Shown piece by piece: positions 55,097-64,000 of a stretch of DNA of 64,000 nt. Made by a program: the position numbers and the translations under genes. The stretch lies in contig JAFEVB010000005.1 in the NCBI GenBank assembly GCA_032629725.1, positions 806,001 to 870,000 of the forward strand, in the 5' to 3' direction. This DNA is from Gremmenia infestans. Taxonomy: Eukaryota > Ascomycota > Leotiomycetes > Helotiales > Hamatocanthoscyphaceae. Within the stretch, counting starts at the first letter, position 1. Each line of letters opens with the position of its first letter. The notes beneath the pieces were generated by a model. That model was given only the letters and a program-made list of their open reading frames with translations, had not been told where the DNA came from and searched no databases.

Positions 55097-56643
55097 CTAC
55101 GCTGCGACGATAGTTGCATGTGGAGCTTGTGCTTGTAACGCCAGCTTCTTTTTCATCTCATTACTCTCAAGCGTGAATCTTAGCTGACACCCTATTCTAG
55201 TGTTAAGACACTATGCTATGCCATTCCCTGGAGTAGTACTTACAATCGCCGCAAGAAATCGGTTCATACTTTGCTGGGTTTTCTGAAGACGTGCAGGATG
55301 GCACTACCCCTTCCACACAATTAAAGTTCAAACCTGAAATCAACATTAGCTCGATAATAAGACATACTGTCTCAAATTACCAACTCACCGAAGAAAAATG
55401 GCATAGACACTCGCTCAACTGTCGCCCTATTATATACCCTGTGGACAGTGCTAATGTATATATCGTTGCAAAGTCTCATCATGAAATCGCCAATGTTTAC
55501 TACAATGGTACCTTCAACAGGAACAGCCTTAATCCACTGTCCGTCTCTGTTCAAGACCTGTAGTCCACCTACCATGTCCTGCCACAGGAGAGTGAAGAGC
55601 TGGAGATCAGTATGGCTGCCGAGACCAACAGAGTTGTTTGCCTTTTCTTCAGCTGTTGTGGTGGGGTAGTAGTTGAAAGTTCCGTCTGCACCTGGATAAG
55701 TCGTTCTACTGTCAACTGGATTTCAAAGTCAGCATTGGAATTCTAAGGAATATGCCGGGGGATGGGGGATCTCCATACAATAATCCTCAGCGAGATCAAG
55801 ACTCAACGCAAAAACCCTAACTAGCTTCCGCGACAACGTCAAACAAGCAGCCCAGTAAGCAAGAACCTCCTCCTTAAAACCTGGCAAATGAGAAGTCCCC
55901 TCCCACACAAACTCCTCTCCTCGAATCCAAGGCCTCACCTCCTCAGGAATAGCATTCAGATCTTTGGGGTCCGGATCATACTGGGGCGAATATCTCCAGC
56001 CAAGCTTCCTTCCCCTATTGATTAGCAACTTCACATTTCTTATTACATGTGATGTGAAGGGGCCTTTCTTACAGTTTCCTTTACATCTACACTCTCACTC
56101 GGACTAATATTCGTTTGTCTGGGCCCTTTATACCCATTAAAATACTTGCTTTGCGCAGATGAGATTTTCATCTTCGCATCTGTCGTTTGTCTGAAAAACC
56201 TATTGATTATCCCAAGTCAGTCAATACTACCCTCTACAATAAACTTCCTTCTCCAAACTCAAGTCCAACTCCAAGTCCAAGTTCAAGTTCAAGTTCAAGT
56301 TCAATCTCAGATTCAAATTCAAAATCAAATTGAATGCCAATCAAACATAAACTAACCTCAAAAGTTGCTTCTTAGCATTATCAATCGTCTCTTCCGGAAT
56401 CCCATGATTCCTGATATAAAAGAATCCCGTATTAACAGCGGCAGCACGGATCGTCCCAGCTAACGCCTTGCGGTCTTCTAAGCTTGCGGAATAGAGGGCT
56501 GATACGTCAATGATGGGGATTTCAGAGGCGGTGCAGTCGCGGGGTGGCGTGTCGAGGACGTCTCTGAATACGGGGCCATAGGCTGTTCGGAGCTCGAGTT
56601 TTGACATTGCGGGAGATGTTAGGGTGGTGGTTGTTGTTGACAT
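55097..56643 (-). CDS. 2-oxoglutarate/Fe(II)-dependent dioxygenase (isopenicillin N synthase-like)
   Basis: A 383-residue cytosolic dioxygenase of the DIOX_N plus 2OG-FeII_Oxy type. Six exons: 56643-56357, 56199-56073, 56004-55779, 55715-55389, 55333-55244 and 55191-55097. The N-terminal domain has IPIIDVSALY and NTGFFYIRNHGIPEE. The iron site is His248 and Asp250 in GLGSHTDLQLF, and His305 in ISTVHRV. Arg315 in ERVSMPFF (RxS) should bind 2-oxoglutarate. Splicing restores QSKYFNGYKGPRQTNISPSE, ETLGWRYSPQYDP and CGDWCQLRFTLE. Intron 1 contains a hexanucleotide repeat. Substrate unknown; such enzymes serve secondary metabolism or thymine/flavonoid-like oxidation in fungi. The gene is divergent from the NCS1 permease. 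Confidence 0.83.
56245..56337. repeat. (TTCAAG)n-type hexanucleotide repeat in an intron
   Basis: The plus strand shows imperfect then perfect tandem units of CAAGTT/CAAGTC, degenerating to CAAATT at the right end. It lies in the first intron (56356-56200) of the dioxygenase gene. Confidence 0.6.
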
Positions 56644-57419
56644 ATTTAATTTTTGGGTAGTTATTAGTGAAGGCGATTAATCATTTAGATGGGGTAGTAA
56701 AGGGATTCTCGAGTCTGGGGATATATTGGAATGAAACCCCGCCTTTGTTGGGGTTGAATTGTGTCGAGGCGCAGCTAGTCGAGGGCTCTGTTCTTTCTTC
56801 CTAGATAGTTCGGGTCACGCCGAGGTCCGATTGTATTGTCTATCTCTAGGGTATGACTCAGAGATCAATCTCTCCTTGGTTCTCCTCGAGGCTTTTAACC
56901 GGTGAACCGTCACAGGTGAGGTAGCTGACTACACGTGACGAACCCCACTTTCGAGGTAGTGTTGGAATGTAACCCTCTCGGCGACATCCCATTTCTTATT
57001 ATTTCAGATATATATTCAATACAACTCGTGGGATCTGCTACCGGTACAAGATATCATCTGCATCTTCCTCATGGAGAAGGGTTGCTAGTATTCGCGTGTT
57101 GAGTCTCGGCGCTCCCCCCTTTGTATCGCGAGGAACTTGTAAGATGGGAGTCTTATGTTACAAATCTCCGACCACATGCTGGATGTAAGGTTGCAATCAG
57201 TATCAGCAGGGTCTGAGAATGTGTACCCATGCATAATGGACAACATGTATTCACTTCCGATAGGTCAATTTCTGTACTCATGTTATACAGCCTTCAAGAC
57301 AGATAAGATAACCACAGATTGCCCCAGAAAGTCCATAAATTCGCTCTCTCTACATGATATCCCGAACTTTCATTCTCCCTCATCATAAGTCAATCCAAAT
57401 CGTGAAGACCTGAAATGAA
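56644..57419. other. Divergent promoter region dioxygenase / NCS1 permease
   Basis: 776 bp without a gene. It includes an E-box CACGTG near 56934 and a tandem GATA site at 57301-57311. Confidence 0.5.
57301..57311 (+). promoter_or_regulatory. Tandem GATA site (AreA-type)
   Basis: AGATAAGATAA contains two overlapping HGATAR sites, about 110-120 bp before the permease ATG. AreA/Nit2 GATA factors bind HGATAR and prefer paired sites. Nucleobase and allantoin transporters are commonly nitrogen-regulated. Confidence 0.4.
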
Positions 57420-59336
57420 ATGGCCAACGCCAACGCCTTTGTTAGACGCTTTCGCAATGGGATTCCAGCTCCTCATTTACAGGCCAAAGGCGCAGAGGAT
57501 GTCCATGGTGCGGATGCATGGTTGGACAATGATGATATTCGGCCTTTGAAGTTGGCGGATCGTACTTGGAACATGTGGACCTATCTCACATTCTGGTTTT
57601 CTGCGAGTGAGTGAAGCATAGATATTAGCATAGATATTATGGTTCAATGATTGTTGGACGTATTGCTGATATAGGTCATGAATAGATGCTACGGTTTCCA
57701 ATTGGTACGCCGCAGCAAGCGCTCAAGCTGTTGGTCTCAGCATGTGGGAATCTCTTGGATGTACTACTGGTGGTCAGGCATTGATTGCGATTGTCATTGT
57801 GTTTAATGGTCGTGCTGGAGCCAAATACCACATGTATGCTGTTCGAGTCCAACCTCGGAATTCAAAGCTGATGGTGTCAAAGCGGTTACCCAATCCTCAA
57901 CAGGGCTTCATTCGGTATCTTTGGTGCTTGGTGGCCCACCTTCAATCGCGCGGTAATGGCAATCGTCTGGAATGGAGTCAATGCTGTTCAAGGAGCCCAA
58001 TGTGTGTATGTGATGCTTCATGCGCTGACGCCAAAGATCGCTCACATCAAGAACGTCATGGGTGCCGGCTCTGCTCTTGACTCGGGCGGCATGATAGGGT
58101 TTGTGGTATTCTGGATCTGTACCTGCTTCTTCCTCGTCATTCCTGTCCCCAAGGTAAGCAATGCTTCAACGTTGCCTACGAATTAGCTGACATTCCAAAA
58201 AGATGAGGGGGTTAGTCTATGCTAAACTGATAGTCTTCATCATCTCAGCAATTGCCATGTGCGCTTGGACTCTAACGAAAGCGGGCGGGATTGGAGCAAT
58301 TGTTCGCCAGCCAGGAAAGGCCACAGGCTCAGAGAGGACCTGGCTCCTTGTCCGCTTCTTCTTTCTCGGAGCTGCAAACTGTGCGACTTTTGCATCTAAC
58401 GCTGCAGATTTCCAACGATATGCCGCTAAACCCAATAATGTTATTCCCGGGAACTTACTCGGTTTCCCCCTCTCCAACGTAAGCGCCCCACACCCAAGAG
58501 AAGCATCATAGCTAACACCCCACCAGCTGATTGTCTCCCTAGTAGGCAACCTCGTCGCAGCAGCCGGCACCAAAGTATACGGCGATCAGTTCTGGAGCCC
58601 ACTGGACTTCCTCGACATGATGCAAACATCCTCCTACACACCCGGCAACCGCGCCGGCTGTTTCTTCATAGCAGCCTGCTTCACATACTCCGCCATCTTC
58701 TCCTCGATCTTCGAAAACTCCCTTCCAGCAGGAAACGACATTGCGGCCCTCTTTCCCAGATACCTCTCCATCCGCAAGGGATTCTTCATCTGCGCCGTCA
58801 TCTCCTTCGCTATAAACCCCTGGTACTTGCTCGGCTCCGCCAGCATCTTCGTATCATTCCTCGCCTCGTACCAGATATTCCTCTCGGCCATCACGGGCGT
58901 GCTGCTGTGCCATTACTACATCATCACGCGAGGCTATCTCGAGATCGAAGATCTGTATACAGCGAGGAAAGACGGCGTGTATCATTATTGGAGGGGCTGG
59001 AACTGGCGTGCGTATGTTGCGTACGTGGTGGGCGTGGTGCCGAATTTCTATGGGTTTTTGAATAACATGGGTGTGCATGCTCCGGGGGGTGTGACCAAGG
59101 CGTACTACTTTGCGTATGAGATAGGTCTTGTAGCGAGCTTTTTCACATACTGGGCTGCGTGCTGGCTCAGTCCGCCTGCGTTGATGGTTCCGCTGAAGGA
59201 GTGGAGGGAGCCTGTTGATTATGTCAGGCCGGAGGATTGTGGGGAAGTGGTGCTGGCGGAGGGTGTGGAGGGCTATAGTGAGAGTGTTGGGGGTGAGAAG
59301 AGAGGAGTTGTGGGCGGCAAGGTCGATCTTGTGTGA
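57420..59336 (+). CDS. NCS1-family nucleobase/allantoin-type permease (Fur type)
   Basis: A 563-residue, about 12-helix plasma-membrane symporter of the nucleobase:cation symporter-1 family. Members import uracil, allantoin, uridine or thiamine-like compounds. Exons are 57420-57606, 57686-57833, 57883-58153, 58203-58478 and 58527-59336. Family motifs are NDDIRPLKLADRTWNMWTYL, TVSNWYAAASAQAVGLSMWE, IGYPILNRASFGIFGAWWP, the helix-6 segment ASNAADFQRYA, GNDIAALFPRYLSIRKG, and CHYYIITRGYLEIEDLYT. The cytosolic C-terminal tail is acidic (PEDCGEVVLAEG). The Fur branch is suggested by the IEDLY motif; substrate not resolved. Codons in the last exon switch from C-ending to G-ending part-way. Confidence 0.88.
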
Positions 59337-59519
59337 ATTCTGGAATAATTGTGCGTTCGTTTTTGGTTTATGATACGATATGATGATAGAAACAAGTAGT
59401 AACCGCACGCTACTTTAATACACTAGATGTACTCCTGCGATCGAGCTGTTGTCCTGCACATCTATGTTGGTTTTCCCCCTGCAAAAGCAAACTCGACCAC
59501 GCACGTGATATTCCCAACC

Positions 59520-60391
59520 ATGCCTCCAATCCGCGACCGTATGTCTGCGGCCCAGATCCAATGCCTTATTGCAGACAAAATAGCCGCCAGCGAGGTGAGA
59601 GTCGAAAATAACAGGATGAACGGCAATGCTACTCTAGCTGCCATCAAGGCGGAGGGCGATGCTAGAGCAATGGAAGTAGAGGGCTTGGGAGCGCATGAAC
59701 AACAATGTATGACAGATGTGTACAGTGCCGTAGAGTCAATCATGGTGCATGGCGCGGATGCATGTGCCGATCAAAGACGTATGGGAATCGATGGTCTAGG
59801 AGTAGTTGAAGCAGACGCCATCATAATATATACAATGCAGTGGAGGTAGTCGCGGTGAAGTCAGCTGAAGAATGTGCTGAGCAACGACTGAAGGAGATCA
59901 CAGGCTTAGGAGAAGTCGAAGCAGAGTGTATCAGAGAGATGTTTGACGCTGAGCAGCAGGCAAAAGTCAGGACCGCTGAGGAGATAGGAAAATTGAGGTT
60001 GAAGAGCACGAAAGGATTGAAGAGCTACGAAGAGTCCTGTATCAAAAACATGTACGAAGCCGAACAGACGGCAGATACAGCCGCCATAGCAGAAGCTCAA
60101 AAGGCCCTCCTGAAAGAACAGAAGCAAACGAGAGAGCATGGGAGGAAATGCATGGCCAAGATGTGGACTGCTAAAGCAGATGCCAGGGTCAAGGCCGTTC
60201 AGGCCGAGAGCGAGGAGAGAAGGGCACTGATGAGGGAGGAGATCAAACTCAAGATGGAATTGCTGCGAGAGGAGAGCGCGGCGAGGCGAGGGGTTGTGAA
60301 AAATGAGCCTGAGGGTTCTAGAGCCGAGTCAGTGTTAGTGGTCTCGAGAGAGTCTCCCAGGGTCGCTGGGAAGAGAAAGAGGGTTTTTTGA
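59520..60391 (+). pseudogene. Coiled-coil tandem-repeat protein, one-base frameshift
   Basis: I do not recognise the family. The frame from ATG 59520 (MPPIRDRMSAAQIQCLIADK) runs into a second frame at about 59820-59835. Both sides carry the same repeat of about 37-45 residues with consensus GLGxxExxCIxxMYxAE: VEGLGAHEQQCMTDVYSAVE, IDGLGVVEADAI..IYNAVE, ITGLGEVEAECIREMFDAEQ and TKGLKSYEESCIKNMYEAEQ. A weaker fifth copy is HGRKCMAKMWTAKAD. In the second copy, five bases stand where six are expected, inside an AT run (ATAATATATA), so one base is missing. Corrected, the protein would have about 290 residues: helical, charged, with a basic tail GKRKRVF. It may be a sequencing error or a true lesion. 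Confidence 0.6.
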
Positions 60392-60972
60392 GGTAGTCGG
60401 AGTAGATCTGAACCAAAGCGGCATGGCTGTGCGTTTATAATAGTTGGCTTGGACGGAGTACGGTCCAACATGATCGTTGTACCGATCAAGGAATCACTTT
60501 ATCACACTGGGTGAAACAGTGTAGAACTATGGGAACCAGATATACGGTATTGGATACGGTCATTTACTTGATCTATACTAATTTAAAGCGCAGCTGCTGA
60601 TGGAGGCTATCTTAGGGCTACGGCTCTTTAATAGGCCTCTAGTGCCTTACTTGTTCGGCTCACCTAACAAGGGATTGTCAGGCGATGTATCGTCACGTGT
60701 CAAAAGCCCTTTGATGGCATTAGACACGCCGGTCCTATCACATACATGCACCTCCGCCGAATTGATTCCTCCGAAGTCTACCTCCGTCCGCTCATGTCGC
60801 TTAACCACAATGATTTCAAATTCTCCATTCCTCCGTCCGAGGTTTTTATATCAAGGATTCTAACATCTCCGCCCGTCATTCTGTTTTCTAATTTTGAATT
60901 ATTTCCACTCGACTCCCTCCGAAGTCTCACAGTTCACAAAGACTTTGACACCTCTGTCTAGCCGCTTGTAGA
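60392..60972. other. Promoter region of the Zn2Cys6 gene
   Basis: 581 bp with no recognisable gene. A short frame (60600-60863) has no motif. Confidence 0.45.
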
Positions 60973-63348
60973 ATGACTATTAGTATCGACTTGAGGGGCA
61001 CTCCTCGAAGTTCCCCTGAACATGACTCCACCTCCCTGAATGTCGAGTCGGAAGTCAAACGCAGGAAGCTCCGTAAAGGAACTCACAGTTGTTGGGGGTG
61101 CAAACGAAGGAAAATAAAATGCACTTTCAAAACTCCGGCCGACGCGATCTGCGTCGGCTGTAGCCGGCGTGGTGTAGCCTGTGTTAATCAGGAGTTTCCA
61201 GAAGGGGAAATAACCTTGGAAATGAGCAGCTCTATAGTGAGTGACGGGGCTATGACAAACCAGCTAGCGAAGACGGCTGGCAAGGAATCAGAAGGCGGGT
61301 CGGTGCAACTGAGACCTACCAACACCGCAGCCCACTCTATTGATGTTGATCTCACGTTTGAAAGAACTTCAACAGTAAATGAGACTTCGGAGGTACGTGC
61401 AACATCATCAGGCTTGGACCCGTGAGCTTAAGACAGCGGTTGATAAAATTTATTACAGCAGATATCTACAAGATTATCATCACTACTGACGCCAGCATCG
61501 CAAGTCGAACATCCAGATAAGGCTACATATCCTGACGCAAGTAAATATAAAACGCTATCGGTGGCTCTGCACCAAGCTTTTCCTTCTCAGGAAGATGCCA
61601 ATTTACTGTACAAGTCCTGCAAAGGCAATCCACTATACTGCTATCAGCTCAATACAAGGCCATACAACAAGATTAAGTCCGAAGGAATCAAATTGGGAAA
61701 GGAATCACCTGAATTTCTTGGCCCAGATACGCATCCAGTGCTCTTGGCTAGACAAATGCTCATATTCGCTTCATTGATACAGGAGAGCCATACTCAGCAT
61801 CTCGAGGGCCTCTCTGAATCACCTGAAACCATCAAGAAGAGATTAGCAGATACTGCCATCAATATGGTGACTACCAATGAAGAACTTCATGGAACAACGG
61901 AAGGCATAGAATGTATCATTTTGGAAGCCGTGTTTCAGTTGTATAGCGGCAATCTACGGCGAGCATGGCTAGCATTTCGAAGAGCAATGACTGTAGGCCA
62001 ATTGATGGGGATTAATCGCCTACATGGCCCTCCGTTGCAGAGAATCGACTCAAGTACTAAGATAAATCCGCAATTTATGTGGTTCCGCATCGTTTATATG
62101 GACCGCACCCTCTCAATGATGCTGGGTTTCCCGCAGGGCACCACTGACAAAAGCATGACATCTGATTCCGCGATGGCTGGTGACACGCAGATGGGTAAGC
62201 TTGTACGCAGCCACGCCGTGATTGCAGCTCGCATTCTGGAGTTGAGGGACTCTGACCCATGTCTTCATAATCCCGCTCCTTTCAAAGAAATTGACAAGGA
62301 TTTGTTGAAGCTTGCAAATAGCCAACCACCTAAGTTCTGGTTGCCACCCAAGTCTGTAAGTATGGAGAAGGGTTCGGAACCCTATTTCTGGGAGTCTATG
62401 CGCGTTACGAATCAGCTAGTCCACTACAACCTTGTTTGTCAACTTCACTTACCGAGCCTGCTTCGTTCCGACCAGAACCAGAAGTACACATGCAGATATT
62501 CCAAGATGGCTTGCATCAATGCCAGTCGCGAGGCTTTGACCCTCTGCATCACCTACTCTGGGTTTTCCGATTTTGGGGGTTGTTGTTGGATCTTCGCCAT
62601 ACCGGCATCTATGACACTGATACTTGCTCACATAGACTCCCATAGACCCCAAGATTTCGAGCATGTCCTTTCCCATCAACGTATGGGTGACCGTGGCATG
62701 ATAGAGAAAATTCTTGAGGGCATGGAGATCTTGAAACGCGCAAACGGAGATGCATCCAGCGAGAAGGGTGAAAATGTGCTGCAATGGTTGCTAGACATCG
62801 AAGCTGAAGTGGCCAATGGTCAAACGTACTCTGCTCAAAGTGTCAATGAGCAAGAGGGATTTCAGGAGGATGATAATGCGATGCGGATAAGCATCCCGTA
62901 TTTTGGTGTCGTCAAGTTCACTCACGAAGGTCGGATCTCCAAAGAATCTCCGCAGACAAGATGGCTCAATGAGCAGGATGATAAATTCAATGATACTGGT
63001 CTTACATCATCAGCGCCTGTGGACTCGTTTAATAATGTATCGAATGCCAGCGGTTTACCTTTTGATCCAGTTGGCATCGATATGGGACAAGTTCCTCAAG
63101 CATCTGCGCACACACACCCACATCCAATAGATCAGCAGCGCTTGGCGGCACAATTCCTTAACGCCAGCAACCACCTTGATGCACAGCAACAATACTCATA
63201 TCCCGGGTTAACGGCAGGCATCGAAGATTGGGCTTTTCAGGGTGTGGATAATGCATTTTTAGATAGCTTAATGATGGGTACACGACACCGGGATGACGGG
63301 ACAGATTGGCTACCGGATTGGCAAAGTGAACATAGTGGTGGCATCTGA
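60973..63348 (+). CDS. Zn2Cys6 transcription factor with fungal-specific domain
   Basis: A 769-residue regulator. Exons are 60973-61392 and 61459-63348 (66-bp intron, phase 0; the acceptor is a tandem CAGCAG, so one Gln may be optional). The GAL4-type zinc cluster is Cys40, 43, 50, 60, 63 and 70 (CWGCKRRKIKC, then CVGCSRRGVAC), preceded by basic KRRKLRKG. The second exon carries a fungal-specific transcription factor middle region: GIECIILEAVFQLYSGNLRRAWLAFRRAM, VGQLMGINRLHG, FRIVYMDRTLSMMLGFPQG. The C-terminal part is Gln/Asp-rich and may activate transcription. The nearest neighbours are the repeat protein and the permease; no clear target is implied. Confidence 0.88.
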
Positions 63349-64000
63349 GCGTTGCGTAGCTGCTGGGTGAAAGGGGACGATTTTGGCACAGCTGGCTGCA
63401 CCGCTTGATTTAGCTTATGTGTATGGAAATCGAAGGGGAATTGGATGTTATAGGGTATTGGACACTACTTCGTTGTAACGCGTCTTCCAGTACCAAGCTT
63501 GTCACCCGACTGCCAGAGAACTTGACCGAATAATCCACTAGATAATGTGTCGAACGAGTTATGCGACAGTCGCCTTTAATATCGCTCGAAGCTCGGGGCT
63601 TTTCTTTTTATCTTTACGGAGGGCTGCCTACTTTTGGCCATGGTACGCTAACTTATGTCATGTCATGATATTGCTCAACTCCGCATTCTTCATCTCGGCC
63701 TCCGAAAGACTCGATGAATGGACTGTGGGGGTCTTTCTTCCTCCGCGCGGCACATCAAACGCGGACGGACGTATAACAACTTCAGCCGCCATAGAAATTC
63801 TGGCATTCTTACTACAAATTCAATCACAGCCCTGGTATTGGCTCGAAGGCATATAAATCGCAAATACACTGTGTTTACCTTCCTCGCTCCCACTCCTACA
63901 TGGTTTTTTTTTCATTATTACCACCAAGGATCTAATCACAACTACACTCTACCGCCTTGAAAGAACCTAATCTTCCAGAGTGCTGCCCGGCGTTCTTCAA
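63349..64000. other. Terminal intergenic region
   Basis: 652 bp to the window edge. Short frames only (for example 63545-63856) without motifs; a T-run near 63905. I see no gene. Confidence 0.5.

Noticed and set aside
55097..63348. Secondary-metabolite cluster (dioxygenase, permease, regulator)
   Set aside because: There is no backbone enzyme (PKS, NRPS, terpene synthase, DMATS) in the window, and the genes have no obvious common substrate.

Overview
The window is nuclear DNA of a filamentous ascomycete (Pezizomycotina). Genes carry short introns (about 45-160 bp) with GT-AG borders and CTAAC/CTGAC-type branch sites. Gene content is typically fungal: HEATR5/Laa1, Ecm16, Cwc21, Pet100, a Pth11-type receptor, a Zn2Cys6 factor, a Fungal_trans_2 factor and a GH3-GNAT fusion. 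A leotiomycete-like host is my inference only. No rRNA, tRNA, CRISPR or prokaryote-type operon was found. I rebuilt exon structures by hand from splice signals, reading frame and family motifs, so exon borders are predictions.

Layout. 1-17.6 kb is a dense housekeeping block: the 3' part of trs120, an MDR oxidoreductase, the giant HEAT-repeat protein HEATR5/Laa1, TACO1 and PET100 (both cytochrome c oxidase biogenesis), peroxisomal enoyl-CoA isomerase, the splicing factor cwc21, and cdc123. 17.6-26.1 kb is accessory: a secreted GH5 endoglucanase whose promoter carries XlnR- and CreA-type sites, a secreted amidohydrolase, a 3.2 kb gene-poor stretch with a foldback element, and a seven-helix Pth11-like receptor. 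26.4-38.5 kb mixes intact and broken genes: a decayed relic, a GH3 N-acetylglucosaminidase fused to acetyltransferase domains, an Atg22-like transporter with an in-frame TGA, an ADGF-type adenosine deaminase with a GC-AG intron, and an SDR with a frameshift.

39-48.6 kb holds a fructosyl-amine/sarcosine-type oxidase, two hypothetical genes, a Fungal_trans_2 regulator without a visible zinc cluster, and an EgtD/EasF-type methyltransferase whose first coding exon is only ATG. 50.4-54.8 kb returns to housekeeping (ecm16 and proteasome assembly chaperone 3, divergent). 55-63.3 kb has a 2OG-Fe(II) dioxygenase, an NCS1 permease with a tandem GATA site, a repeat protein broken by one missing base, and a Zn2Cys6 factor.

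Themes. Several genes switch from C-ending to G-ending codons part-way along the coding strand. Four genes between 26 and 60 kb carry a stop or frameshift in otherwise well-preserved sequence, which could be recent decay or assembly error. No single coherent biosynthetic cluster is evident.
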